From Candidatus Epulonipiscium sp. (GTDB taxonomy: Bacteria > Bacillota > Clostridia > Lachnospirales > Defluviitaleaceae): DNA of 64,000 bases. How positions within the stretch are numbered: the stretch's first letter is position 1; each line of letters begins with the position of its first letter. The translations under genes were made by a program, and so were the position numbers. Positions 1 through 8,401 of the stretch are shown piece by piece. The stretch covers positions 1 through 64,000 of the forward strand of contig JAAYQR010000017.1 in assembly GCA_012519205.1 (NCBI GenBank). Direction: 5' to 3'. Under the pieces are notes generated by a model. The model saw nothing but the letters and a program-made list of their open reading frames with translations. It was not told the DNA's origin and did not search any database.

Positions 1-16
1 CATCTGATATCTAACT

Positions 17-135
17 TTTCGGTAGTGATTCGTCTATGGGAAACACCCATACCCATACCGAACATGACGGTTAAGCCATAAACGGCCGATGGTACTTGGT
101 GGGAGACTACCTGGGAGAGTAGGTGGCTGCCAAAT
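17..135 (+). rRNA. rrf: 5S ribosomal RNA
   Basis: The stretch has the conserved 5S core: an ACCCATACCCATACCGAACA-type loop B/C, then GATGGTACTTGG and GGGAGA, then GGGAGAGTAGG near the 3' end. The two ends (TTTCGGTAG and CTGCCAAAT) pair with one mismatch to form helix I. The ends are placed by this pairing and could be off by a few bases. A tRNA-Gly follows 4 bases later, so this is the tail of a rRNA operon whose 16S and 23S genes lie upstream of the window. Confidence 0.93.
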
Positions 136-139
136 TTAT

Positions 140-210
140 GCGGGTGTAGTTCAATGGTAGAACACCAGCCTTCCAAGCTGGGTACGTGGGTTCGATTCCC
201 ATCACCCGCT
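140..210 (+). tRNA. tRNA-Gly (anticodon TCC)
   Basis: A full cloverleaf can be folded by eye. The acceptor stem GCGGGTG pairs with CACCCGC and the discriminator is T. The anticodon stem CCAGC/GCTGG encloses CTTCCAA with anticodon TCC. The T arm contains GGTTCGATTCC. The 3' CCA is not encoded. It lies directly behind the 5S gene and is probably co-transcribed with the rRNA operon. Confidence 0.96.
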
Positions 211-224
211 TACAATTCAATTAA

Positions 225-262
225 AATAAAGGACTTCCAAATTTTTTGGGAGTCTTTTATTT
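225..262 (+). terminator. Rho-independent terminator of the rRNA/tRNA operon
   Basis: The arms AATAAAGGACTTCC and GGGAGTCTTTTATT pair over 14 positions with two G-U pairs. They enclose an A/T loop and are followed by a T-rich tract. The hairpin sits 15 bases after tRNA-Gly. Confidence 0.8.
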
Positions 263-349
263 TAATTAGGAAATATATTAATCATTAATGAATAAATAAC
301 CATGTTTATCCGATAAATATAATAAGGAGCAAAATTATAGGGGGTAAAT

Positions 350-1963
350 ATGATAAGGATAATGTTAGTTGATAAGGAAGGTTATAACAGGAAGAAGCTA
401 TCACAAATAATCGTCTCAGCTAAATTAGGCTTTAATATGTCAAAAGAGGCTGCTTCGGGGAAAGAAGCCTTGGATATATTAGAAAAAAACAATATTGATT
501 TGATTATTTCTGATATAAGGCTTCCGGATATCAACGGTTATCAGTTGTTTCAACTCGTAAAGGAAAACTATCCTAGAACTAAAATGATTTTATACTCTTC
601 TTATAATGAATATGAATATGTTCAAAAAGCTTTAGAAGAAGGGTTAATTGATTATGTCTTTAAGCCTGTAAAGGAACAAGAATTAAAAAGAAGTCTTATT
701 AGGGCAAAAAGAGTTTTTGATGAACTTTTTAAGCAATATGAAGAACAAAGCAGAATATTAACTAAGCTCGATGAATCACTTCCTGTTTTCCAAGATAGAT
801 TCTTAATAAATCTTATGCACGGCCATTTAGACAAGGAAGGGGAGATACAAGGTACCTTTGAGTATTTTAATATTATGATAATACCTGGATATACGGTAAT
901 GGTATTAAAAATTGATTATTATGATAAACTTTCTTTAATAATGGAAGAGAAAGATAAACATGTACTTATTTTTTCTATTTTATATAATGTACAGTCTATC
1001 TTAGAAGAGTGCAAAAATGGGGTTGCTTTTATTAATAGGCATGATGAAATAACAGTATTACTGGGAAATCGGTTGTCAATAGACCAATCCATTGAGATAG
1101 GAGAAAATATCAGAAAAATAGTGGAAACTAAGCAAAAGATAACTGTTACTGTAGGAATAGGAAAAATGTATAGCGAAGCTAGAAAAATCAATATTTCCTA
1201 TAAACAGGCTAAAGCTGCTATTAGATATAATTTTTATTTGGGGTGTAATTCGGTTATCCATATTAATTATGTAGAGCCTAATAATAAAATCACATACGAA
1301 TACCCTTTAAAAAAAGAAGAGTTGCTCGTTTATGAAACTGTAATTGGAAATGAAAAAAGGGCCATAGAGCTTTCAAAAGAATTATATGGAGTTCTAAGAA
1401 ATAGTCAACCTCTTCCTGAGAAATTACTACCCAAAATTATATTGGATATCCTTGTATCCATAAACCGTTATGCTAGCGAACAAGGTATTAATATGGAAAG
1501 GTTTTTCGCGAGACATTTTTCTATGAGGGAAATAATTAAAAGAGAGGATTTAGATGAAGGGTTTTCATATTTTATTGATATCTTAACATCCATATGTAAA
1601 CATATCAATAAAGAAAGAAAAGTGAAAGAGGAACATATAATAACTAAAGCACAGGAGTATGTAAGTAAACATCTAGCAGAGAATATATCCCTAAATAAGG
1701 TGGCAGCTAGGGTTCAAACAACACCAGAAAATTTAAGTGTTTTATTTGCAAAGAAAGGACATCGTTCTTTTTACGACTATTGTACAAAACTTCGAATTGA
1801 TTATGCTAAGGAACTCATGGTAAAAACAGATTTTGATGATAATTTGATAGCTGTTAAAATAGGATATAATGACAAGAATTATTATAGAAAGATATTTGAA
1901 CAAATGGAAAGAATAACTCCTGATGACTTTCGAAATCAGATAGCCTTTAAGAAAGAAAGTTGA
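350..1963 (+). CDS. Orphan response regulator with AraC-type DNA-binding domain (YesN-like)
   Basis: A 537-residue regulator. Residues 1-125 form a receiver domain with phospho-acceptor Asp55 (IISDIRLPDINGYQ) and the conserved Lys in FKPVKE. A long middle part follows, and the last ~100 residues carry two helix-turn-helix motifs of the AraC/XylS type (NISLNKVAARV; NLIAVKIGYNDKNYYRKIF). This is the YesN-type layout, usually paired with a sensor kinase for sugar uptake control, but no kinase or transporter is adjacent. The acidic pocket reads VDKE, so one of the two usual Mg-binding acidic residues is Lys9 and phosphorylation may be altered. The ATG at 350 follows a GGGGG SD. The gene stands alone between two terminators; target unknown. 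glgB downstream is a possible but unproven target. Confidence 0.85.
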   Translation: MIRIMLVDKEGYNRKKLSQIIVSAKLGFNMSKEAASGKEALDILEKNNIDLIISDIRLPDINGYQLFQLVKENYPRTKMILYSSYNEYEYVQKALEEGLIDYVFKPVKEQELKRSLIRAKRVFDELFKQYEEQSRILTKLDESLPVFQDRFLINLMHGHLDKEGEIQGTFEYFNIMIIPGYTVMVLKIDYYDKLSLIMEEKDKHVLIFSILYNVQSILEECKNGVAFINRHDEITVLLGNRLSIDQSIEIGENIRKIVETKQKITVTVGIGKMYSEARKINISYKQAKAAIRYNFYLGCNSVIHINYVEPNNKITYEYPLKKEELLVYETVIGNEKRAIELSKELYGVLRNSQPLPEKLLPKIILDILVSINRYASEQGINMERFFARHFSMREIIKREDLDEGFSYFIDILTSICKHINKERKVKEEHIITKAQEYVSKHLAENISLNKVAARVQTTPENLSVLFAKKGHRSFYDYCTKLRIDYAKELMVKTDFDDNLIAVKIGYNDKNYYRKIFEQMERITPDDFRNQIAFKKES

Positions 1964-1985
1964 TATCAAATATTATTAAACAACT

Positions 1986-2013
1986 TAAAAACTGAGGAAA
2001 CTCAGTTTTTTTG
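1986..2013 (+). terminator. Rho-independent terminator after the response regulator
   Basis: The perfect stem ACTGAG/CTCAGT has a GAAA tetraloop, is flanked by A residues on the left and is followed by a run of seven T residues. It lies 23 bases after the stop codon. Confidence 0.85.
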
Positions 2014-2124
2014 GAGGATTTATAGATCAAAACAATATACAATAAAGGTTTAATATGATATGATTATTTTTAAATGATTTAATTGTGAATATAAATTGGA
2101 AAGCCATAAGCGACATGGTGTTTA

Positions 2125-2153
2125 TTGTATATTAAAGAGAATTATGGTAAAAT
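2125..2153 (+). promoter_or_regulatory. Probable sigma-A promoter of glgB
   Basis: TTGTAT and TAAAAT are separated by exactly 17 bases. Transcription would begin near 2160, giving a leader of about 65 nt that includes the RBS hairpin at 2191-2227. Judged by eye only. Confidence 0.5.
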
Positions 2154-2190
2154 GAATAAGGATATATTGAACATTAAAAATATATTGAAA

Positions 2191-2227
2191 GGGGGAACCG
2201 CAGTCTTAGACTGTGGTATAGATAATG
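2191..2227 (+). promoter_or_regulatory. Unusual glgB ribosome-binding site: SD separated from ATG by a hairpin
   Basis: The only good SD (AAAGGGGG, ending at 2195) is 29 nt upstream of the ATG at 2225, too far for normal initiation. Between them, CCGCAGTC (2198-2205) pairs with GACTGTGG (2209-2216) around a TTA loop, 8 bp with one G-U. Folding this stem leaves about 10 nt between SD and ATG, a normal spacing. An in-frame TAG at 2219-2221 excludes a more upstream start, and the protein already begins at the expected N-terminal domain, so a later start is unlikely. Confidence 0.6.
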
Positions 2228-4438
2228 AAAACAACGGTAAATAGGATAGAATTATATGAAATTATAAATTCAGAGCATAGAAACCCGCATAATATTTTAG
2301 GAATCCATGAGGTTGTAATTGATGGGAAAAAGGTTACGGTTATACGGGCATTCGTTCCCCAGGCATACAAGATAGAAATTATAAACGGGAAAAGCCTAGA
2401 TACAAAACACAATATGATTAAGGTCCATGAGGATGGGTTTTTCGAAGCTACTATAGATACAAAGGCAGATAAATTTAAGTACAAATTACATATTACGGAT
2501 TATGAAGGAAACTCATGGATTTCTTATGATCCCTATTCATTTGAGCCTATTCTATCTGATTTAGATAAATATCTTTTTGGACAAGGTACTCACTACAAAA
2601 TATATGAAAAATTAGGAGCCCATCCTATGGAGATAAATGGGGTCAGCGGAACATTATTTGCCCTTTGGGCACCCAATGCAAAAAGAGTGAGTGTTATTGG
2701 GGATTTTAATGGTTGGGATGGCAGAAGGCATCCAATGCGATGTTTAGAAAACAGTGGTATATGGGAATTGTTTATTCCGGGGGTAATTCATGGGGATATC
2801 TATAAATATGAAATCAAGACAAGGGAAGATTATGTTATAAAGAAAACAGACCCTTATGGTAACTACGCAGAAATCCGCCCTAATACCGCCTCGATAGTTT
2901 ATGACATAAATAACTTTACTTGGAATGATAAAGCGTGGATGGATAAAAGAAGGAAAACAAATCCATTGAACCAACCTATATCTATATATGAAGTTCATTT
3001 GGGTTCTTGGATGAGGGTGATAGAAGAAGGCAATAGGTATTTAACTTATAGAGAGCTTGCTCATAAGCTGGTTGATTACGTAAAAGAAATGGGATATACC
3101 CATATTGAGCTTATGCCAGTCGCAGAGCATCCCTTTGATGGCTCCTGGGGATATCAGGTAACGGGATATTATGCCCCAACTAGTAGATTTGGTACTCCAG
3201 AAGATTTTATGTATTTTGTGGATTATTGTCATATTAATGGTATTGGTGTTTTATTAGATTGGGTTCCTGCCCATTTTCCTAAGGATGCCCATGGCTTGGC
3301 TAAATTTGACGGTACTGCCCTTTACGAACATTCAGATCCAAAACAGGGAGAACATCCTGATTGGGGCACCCTGATTTTTAATTTCGGCCGTTATGAAGTT
3401 AAATTATTTTTGATTGCAAATGCTCTCTTTTGGCTTGAAAAATATCATATAGACGGATTAAGGGTAGATGCTGTGGCTTCTATGCTTTATTTGGATTATG
3501 GCAAAACTGATGGTAACTGGATTCCAAATCAATTTGGCGGTCGTGAAAACTTGGAGGCAGTAGAATTTTTTAAGCATCTCAATTCGATTATTTATAAGGA
3601 TTATCCAGGTATTATGATGATTGCAGAAGAATCTACAGCTTGGGCTAATGTATCAAGGCCTACCGATATAGGGGGATTGGGTTTTGGATTGAAGTGGAAT
3701 ATGGGATGGATGAATGATTTTCTAAGATATGTTTCTAAGGATCCCATCCATAGAAAACACCATCACAATGATTTAACTTTTGGACTTATATATGCATATA
3801 CTGAGAATTTTATTTTGGTTCTTTCTCATGATGAGGTAGTTCACGGTAAGGGCTCTATGATTAATAAAATGCCTGGGGATTATTGGCAAAAGTTTGCTAA
3901 TCTCAGAGTATCCTATGGATTCATGTATGGCCATCCAGGGAAAAAACTCCTATTTATGGGTGGGGAATTTGCCCAATTTGAAGAATGGAGTGAGGATAAA
4001 AGCCTTGATTGGCATTTGCTCCAATTCGATAAGCATAAAGAAATGCAAGAATACATCAAGGACTTAAACAACTTATATAATAAAGAGAGTGCTTTTTGGG
4101 AATATGATTTTAGTAGTGATGGTTTCGAATGGATCAATGGATTTGATGCCAATGCCAGTATGGTTTCATTTATTAGAAAAGGGAAAAATACTAAAGATAC
4201 TCTGGTTTTTGTATGTAACTTTACCCCCGTACCTCATTATAAACATAGAATAGGTGTGCCTCAGAAAGGGAAATATAAAGAGATTTTTAATAGCGATTTT
4301 TCTAAATATGGGGGAAGTAATGTATTAAATAAAGAAAACATGGTATCAGATGTTAGGGAATGGGATGGAAGGGAACACAGTATCGAACTAAGGGTTCCCC
4401 CTTTAGGAATGACTATTTTAAAGAAAATAGAAGATTAA
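2225..4438 (+). CDS. glgB: 1,4-alpha-glucan branching enzyme (GH13)
   Basis: A 737-residue branching enzyme that makes alpha-1,6 branches in glycogen. The N-terminal N1 region ([10 protein letters not shown]) and a CBM48 domain ([20 protein letters not shown]) precede the GH13 barrel. The catalytic residues are visible: Asp nucleophile in [11 protein letters not shown], Glu acid/base in MIAEESTAW, and transition-state Asp in [11 protein letters not shown]. The C-terminal beta domain ends near PPLGMTILK. The length fits the long form with both N-terminal modules. No other glg gene (glgC, A, D, P) is adjacent, so it forms a single-gene unit. It has its own promoter at 2125-2153 and an unusual hairpin-spanned RBS. 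Assignment is firm. Confidence 0.97.
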   Translation: MKTTVNRIELYEIINSEHRNPHNILGIHEVVIDGKKVTVIRAFVPQAYKIEIINGKSLDTKHNMIKVHEDGFFEATIDTKADKFKYKLHITDYEGNSWISYDPYSFEPILSDLDKYLFGQGTHYKIYEKLGAHPMEINGVSGTLFALWAPNAKRVSVIGDFNGWDGRRHPMRCLENSGIWELFIPGVIHGDIYKYEIKTREDYVIKKTDPYGNYAEIRPNTASIVYDINNFTWNDKAWMDKRRKTNPLNQPISIYEVHLGSWMRVIEEGNRYLTYRELAHKLVDYVKEMGYTHIELMPVAEHPFDGSWGYQVTGYYAPTSRFGTPEDFMYFVDYCHINGIGVLLDWVPAHFPKDAHGLAKFDGTALYEHSDPKQGEHPDWGTLIFNFGRYEVKLFLIANALFWLEKYHIDGLRVDAVASMLYLDYGKTDGNWIPNQFGGRENLEAVEFFKHLNSIIYKDYPGIMMIAEESTAWANVSRPTDIGGLGFGLKWNMGWMNDFLRYVSKDPIHRKHHHNDLTFGLIYAYTENFILVLSHDEVVHGKGSMINKMPGDYWQKFANLRVSYGFMYGHPGKKLLFMGGEFAQFEEWSEDKSLDWHLLQFDKHKEMQEYIKDLNNLYNKESAFWEYDFSSDGFEWINGFDANASMVSFIRKGKNTKDTLVFVCNFTPVPHYKHRIGVPQKGKYKEIFNSDFSKYGGSNVLNKENMVSDVREWDGREHSIELRVPPLGMTILKKIED

Positions 4439-4445
4439 TATTTTT

Positions 4446-4483
4446 AAATAAAAAAGCTGTTCACCTATTTAGGTGAACAGCTT
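4446..4483 (-). terminator. Terminator between convergent glgB and the DUF1294 gene
   Basis: AAGCTGTTCACCT and AGGTGAACAGCTT form a perfect 13-bp stem with loop ATTT. The A-rich flank on the left becomes a T run on the minus strand, so it works best for the minus-strand gene. It probably also ends glgB, although the plus side has only a weak T tract. Confidence 0.8.
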
Positions 4484-4494
4484 ATACAATTAAG

Positions 4495-4755
4495 CTAGTA
4501 TGCAGTATAAATATATATGATGATGCTTAATTGAACAATTCCCAATAGGGGGACTAGTATATTAAACTTTAATTTTTTAGTCTTATGATTGAAGGTATAC
4601 ATGGCGATAAATGCCCCCAAGGGCCCAAAGAGTGACGAAAAAATAAGGGTTTTTTCTGAAATCCTCCATTCTTTTTTTTCAGCTTTAGTTTTATCTATTC
4701 CAAATATAATGTAAGATATAAAATTGGTTATCAATAAGGCAATAAAAAAATCCAT
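4495..4755 (-). CDS. DUF1294 family small membrane protein
   Basis: An 86-residue protein with three hydrophobic segments and the DUF1294 signature: DKTKAEKKEWRISEKTL, then GPLGAFIAMYTFNHKTKK. The family is widespread in bacteria and its function is unknown; it is an inner-membrane protein. An AAAGGGGA SD precedes the ATG on the minus strand. It is a single gene, convergent with glgB and divergent from the next gene. Confidence 0.85.
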   Translation of the reverse strand: MDFFIALLITNFISYIIFGIDKTKAEKKEWRISEKTLIFSSLFGPLGAFIAMYTFNHKTKKLKFNILVPLLGIVQLSIIIYIYTAY

Positions 4756-4781
4756 TTTTAATCCCCTTTATTTGATATTTT

Positions 4782-4810
4782 TTGACAAGGTTCTTATTCT
4801 AATGTAATTA
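4782..4810 (+). promoter_or_regulatory. Probable promoter for the unknown gene at 4883
   Basis: TTGACA (4782-4787) lies 17 bases before TAATTA (4805-4810). The -35 is a perfect match and the -10 is weak. Transcription would start around 4817, about 65 bases before the proposed start codon. Confidence 0.45.
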
Positions 4811-4882
4811 TACATACTTGTTTTTTATATTACAACATATTTATGATACAATAGTGAAAAACGATTAGAAAGAGGGGTCGAA

Positions 4883-5605
4883 ATAACTATAGATAAAAAA
4901 TGGTGTGAAGAAATAAAAGAAGAGGAAGTAGGTATAAACATCCATAATGAAGGTTCCTTACATAGTCAGATTAAACGCTGGTATTCAAAAGAAAATGATA
5001 GATTTGAGGTAAAGGTAGAAAATTATATAATTGATATAATGAGGGGTAGAAAATTAATTGAGATTCAAACAGCAAACTTTGGAGCGATTAAAAATAAAAT
5101 TAAAAACCTATGTACAAATTACCCTGTAAGGCTGGTTTACCCAATATATGAAGAAAAATGGATTTTAACTGTAGATGAAAATGGAAGAATATTAAGGAAA
5201 AGAAAATCGCCTAAAAAAGGAACCATATTTGATTTGTTCAATGAATTAATCCGCTGCCCCTGGTTGATTAACGAAAAAAATTTTTCCCTAGAAGTTTTAT
5301 TTATTAAAGCAGAGGAAATAAGATGTCAAGATGGAAAAGGAAGCTGGAGAAGAAAGGGATTAAGTATTAAGGATAGGAAGCTATTAGATGTAAATCATTC
5401 CATCATTTTTAATAATAAAGAGGATTTTTTACCTCTTATCCACAAAGATATTCCACAACCTTTTACCAATAGAATGTTTTCGCAGTATCTAGATATTACT
5501 ATTTCACAAGCCACTAGAGCAACTTATTGTTTTAAGAAAATGAAATGTATAAAAGAAGTAGGTAAAAAGGGAAATGCTATACTTTATAGTAAAGACCCCT
5601 TCTAA
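4883..5605 (+). CDS. Unknown protein, possible PD-(D/E)xQ nuclease-like fold with C-terminal winged helix
   Basis: I do not recognise this as a named family with certainty. The first in-frame ATG is at 5039, but the frame is open back to 4847 and the extra ~50 codons look conserved-domain-like (SLHSQIKRWYS, then FEVKVENYIIDIMRG). The best SD is AGAGGGG at 4871-4877. In frame behind it are only ATA codons (4883, 4889); no ATG, GTG or TTG exists between 4847 and 5039. An ATA start or a small sequence error is therefore likely. The segment YIIDIMRGRKLIEIQT resembles the D...ExQ core of CoiA-like nucleases (inference). The last ~50 residues look like a winged helix. The stop codon lies inside a 52-bp palindrome shared with argH. 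The alternative is the shorter 188-residue form from 5039. Confidence 0.6.
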   Translation: MTIDKKWCEEIKEEEVGINIHNEGSLHSQIKRWYSKENDRFEVKVENYIIDIMRGRKLIEIQTANFGAIKNKIKNLCTNYPVRLVYPIYEEKWILTVDENGRILRKRKSPKKGTIFDLFNELIRCPWLINEKNFSLEVLFIKAEEIRCQDGKGSWRRKGLSIKDRKLLDVNHSIIFNNKEDFLPLIHKDIPQPFTNRMFSQYLDITISQATRATYCFKKMKCIKEVGKKGNAILYSKDPF

Positions 5606-5634
5606 GATATCTTAGAAGGGGTCTTTACTATAAA
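5583..5634. terminator. 52-bp perfect palindrome serving as shared terminator and coding the ends of two convergent genes
   Basis: The two 26-base arms (5583-5608 and 5609-5634) are exact reverse complements with no spacer, centred on GATATC. The core is AAAGACCCCTTCTAAGAT and its complement. The TAA of the plus-strand gene (5603-5605) and of argH (5612-5614) both lie inside. Both proteins consequently end in YSKDPF. It should act as a bidirectional terminator, though the T tracts (TCTTTACTAT) are broken. Confidence 0.9.
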
Positions 5635-6997
5635 TGAATTTTTGAGCTTTATCTATATGTTTAAGCATCATTTCCCTAGAAGGTCCTCCGATAATATTTC
5701 GTTTGTTTACACATTCCTCTAAGGAAATGGCTTCAAATATATCTTTGTCAAAAACAGGGGAAATATTTTTATATTCTTCTAGACTCAGTTTTTCTAGGGC
5801 AGTTTTATTTTGGATGCAATATAAGACTAGTTTACCGACAACTTCATGGGCATCCCTAAAAGGTAGTCCTTTTTTAACAAGGTAATCGGCAGCATCCGTA
5901 GCATTTGTGAAGCCGCCACCGGCAGCACTATACATATTGTCTTTTAATATAGTCATGGTTTTTATCATAGATGTAAAGACGGGAAGGCACATTTTTATAG
6001 TATCAATAGCATCAAAAACCGCTTCCTTGTCTTCCTGCATATCTTTATTATATGCTAAAGGAAGAGATTTCATAGTAGTAAGAAGGCCCACTAGATTTCC
6101 GTATACCCGTCCTGTCTTGCCGCGGACCAATTCGGCAATATCAGGATTTTTCTTTTGGGGCATAATGCTGCTACCGGTAGAATAGGCATCATCTAACTCA
6201 ATAAAATGGAATTCATGAGAACTCCAAAGGATGATTTCCTCAGAAAAACGACTAAGATGCATCATTATTAAGGAAATCCCATTTAATAATTCGACGCAAA
6301 AGTCTCTATCTGAAACCCCATCTAAACTATTGTATGTAACATCAGCAAACCCCAGTTCTTTTGCAACAAAGTATCTGTCAAGGGGGTAAGTAGTTGCCGC
6401 TAGAGCTCCGGAACCTAGGGGCAGGATATTTGTTCTATTATAAGTATCGTCTAGCCTTTCGTAATCTCTTTTTAACATTTCGAAATAAGCCATCAGATGA
6501 TGGGCTAGGGTAATGGGCTGGGCCCTTTGAAGATGGGTATATCCCGGCATAATGGTTTCAATATGTATTGTAGCTATATCAACTAAAACCTTTTGGAGAT
6601 TTAAAATCATATTTTGAATCTCTTTTATTTCATCCTTTACATACATTCGCATATCCAAGGCAACTTGATCATTTCTACTTCTCCCGGTATGAAGTTTTTT
6701 CCCGATGTCCCCAATCCTTGATATAAGGATTTTTTCTATGTTCATATGAATATCTTCAGCTTCAATATCAAACTCTATTTTTCCATCTTCAATATCCTTA
6801 AGTATGTTTTTTAATTCGGATTTGATTATTTCTGAATCCCCTAGGGGAATGACGTTTTGTTTTCCAAGCATAGAAACATGGGCTATGCTTCCTAGGATAT
6901 CTTGTTTATATAACCTTTGATCAAAGGAAATGGAGGAGTTAAAGTCATCTGTCATCGTATTGGTTGCCTTATTAAACCTGCCGCCCCATAATTTCAT
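5612..6997 (-). CDS. argH: Argininosuccinate lyase
   Basis: A 461-residue member of the fumarase/aspartase superfamily. It cleaves argininosuccinate to arginine and fumarate, the last step of arginine synthesis. The signature loop [12 protein letters not shown] with the catalytic Ser is present, as are [10 protein letters not shown] and the substrate-binding [10 protein letters not shown]. Length is normal. The SD (AAAAGGATG) precedes the ATG at a usual distance. It is 33 bases behind argG on the same strand, so argG-argH form one operon transcribed from the promoter at 8273-8301. Its C-terminal codons lie in the palindromic terminator. Confidence 0.98.
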   Translation of the reverse strand: MKLWGGRFNKATNTMTDDFNSSISFDQRLYKQDILGSIAHVSMLGKQNVIPLGDSEIIKSELKNILKDIEDGKIEFDIEAEDIHMNIEKILISRIGDIGKKLHTGRSRNDQVALDMRMYVKDEIKEIQNMILNLQKVLVDIATIHIETIMPGYTHLQRAQPITLAHHLMAYFEMLKRDYERLDDTYNRTNILPLGSGALAATTYPLDRYFVAKELGFADVTYNSLDGVSDRDFCVELLNGISLIMMHLSRFSEEIILWSSHEFHFIELDDAYSTGSSIMPQKKNPDIAELVRGKTGRVYGNLVGLLTTMKSLPLAYNKDMQEDKEAVFDAIDTIKMCLPVFTSMIKTMTILKDNMYSAAGGGFTNATDAADYLVKKGLPFRDAHEVVGKLVLYCIQNKTALEKLSLEEYKNISPVFDKDIFEAISLEECVNKRNIIGGPSREMMLKHIDKAQKFIYSKDPF

Positions 6998-7030
6998 TTT
7001 GTCACATCCTTTTATCTAGAGTATTAAAGA

Positions 7031-8236
7031 TTAAATGTTTTTTTGTTTCATCATAGCCCTTACCTTGGAAGGAAGTCCATATAGGTTAATGAATCCTTCT
7101 GCATCTTTATGATCGTATAATTCGCCGGTAGTGAAGCTTGCAATAGATTCATTGTATAAGGAGTAGGGTGAGGTTGTTCCAGCAGGAATAATATTTCCTT
7201 TATATAGTTTTAATTTAACCTTGCCTGTTACCGTTTCCTGTGTAGAATCTACAAATGCAGCCAGTGCTTCGCGAAGGGGTGTAAACCATTCCCCGCTATA
7301 AACAAGGTCTGCATATTTTAATGCCACCTGTTGCTTGTAAGCGTAGGTTTGATGATCTAAACATAGATGTTCTAGCTCTTCGTGGGCGGCATATAGAATC
7401 ACTCCACCGGGGGTTTCATACACGCCCCTTGATTTCATCCCAACTACGCGGTTTTCCACGATATCGGATACACCAATACCATTTTTTCCACCAATTTTAT
7501 TAAGTTTAAACATCATATCAATAGGTGATAAGGTTTCCCCATTTAGTTTTACAGGAATCCCCTTTTCAAAGTCTAATTCTAGATAGGTAGGTTCATCAGG
7601 AGCCTGCTCCGGGGAAACGCCTAACTTGAGCAATTTATCGTAATCAGGCTCATGGTTCGGGTCTTCAAGCTCTAGACCTTCATGGCTTAGATGCCACATA
7701 TTTTTATCACGGCTATAGCTTTCTTCCCTTGTCATTGGAACCTCTATGCCTCTTTTTTCAAGGTATTCTATTTCATCTTCTCGGGATTGGATATCCCATA
7801 TTCTCCAAGGAGCAATGATTTTAAGTTGAGGAGCTAATGCTTTTATTGCTAGCTCAAAACGAACCTGGTCATTCCCTTTACCTGTGCAGCCATGGCAAAT
7901 AGCTTCAGCTCCTTCTTCTAGTGCAATTTCAACGAATCTTTTTGCAATAAGGGGTCTTGCTATAGAAGTACCAAGATAGTATTTGGATTCATATACAGCC
8001 CCTGCTTTAACCATTGGGAAAACAAAGTCTTCCATAAATTCTTCTTTTACATCTTCAATATAGAGTTTGCTTGCCCCATTTTTTAAAGCCTTTTCTTCCA
8101 TGCCGTCTAATTCTTTTCCTTGACCTACATCTACGCATACGGCGATTACTTCATAATCATAATTTTCTTTTAACCAATGTAGGATAACAGTTGTATCTAA
8201 TCCACCGGAATATGCAAGAATAACTTTTTTACTCAT
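7031..8236 (-). CDS. argG: Argininosuccinate synthase
   Basis: A 401-residue enzyme that joins citrulline and aspartate using ATP. The N-terminal PP-loop AYSGGLDTT binds [19 protein letters not shown] and [15 protein letters not shown] are typical of the family. AGGAGG lies before the ATG. It is the first gene of the leftward argGH operon, divergent from argJB, and the intergenic region carries mirrored promoters overlapped by ARG-box-like sites. Arginine repression by ArgR is inferred. Confidence 0.98.
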   Translation of the reverse strand: MSKKVILAYSGGLDTTVILHWLKENYDYEVIAVCVDVGQGKELDGMEEKALKNGASKLYIEDVKEEFMEDFVFPMVKAGAVYESKYYLGTSIARPLIAKRFVEIALEEGAEAICHGCTGKGNDQVRFELAIKALAPQLKIIAPWRIWDIQSREDEIEYLEKRGIEVPMTREESYSRDKNMWHLSHEGLELEDPNHEPDYDKLLKLGVSPEQAPDEPTYLELDFEKGIPVKLNGETLSPIDMMFKLNKIGGKNGIGVSDIVENRVVGMKSRGVYETPGGVILYAAHEELEHLCLDHQTYAYKQQVALKYADLVYSGEWFTPLREALAAFVDSTQETVTGKVKLKLYKGNIIPAGTTSPYSLYNESIASFTTGELYDHKDAEGFINLYGLPSKVRAMMKQKNI

Positions 8237-8266
8237 AACAAAGCCTCCTATTTAATTAATGAATTT

Positions 8267-8301
8267 TTAATAATTATACACATTTTATATGATTTATGCA
8301 A
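8267..8301 (-). promoter_or_regulatory. argGH promoter with ARG-box-like operator
   Basis: On the minus strand, TTGCAT (8296-8301) and TATAAT (8273-8278) are 17 bases apart. The sequence TGTATAATTATTAA (8267-8280 read on the minus strand) overlaps the -10 and matches a palindromic ARG-box core TGAATAATTATTCA at 12 of 14 positions. The arrangement is the mirror image of the argJB promoter. Confidence 0.7.
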
Positions 8302-8319
8302 GAGTATTTTAAAAAATAC

Positions 8320-8354
8320 TTGCATAAACTTTCAGTGTAATGTATAATTATTAA
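8320..8354 (+). promoter_or_regulatory. argJB promoter with ARG-box-like operator
   Basis: TTGCAT (8320-8325), a 17-base spacer and TATAAT (8343-8348) form a sigma-A promoter. TGTATAATTATTAA (8341-8354) covers the -10 and is an exact inverted copy of 8267-8280, with centres 74 bp apart. Between the two -35 elements lies a further imperfect inverted repeat (TTATGCAAG ... CTTGCATAA). Confidence 0.7.
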
Positions 8355-8401
8355 CATCATATTTGAAAAATGCATAACAAATTTTCTAAGGAGTGGTGAT
8401 T

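Noticed and set aside
8393-8401. GTG start for argJ at 8393
   Set aside because: It overlaps the SD AAGGAG; ATG 8402 has ideal spacing and matches the usual ArgJ start.
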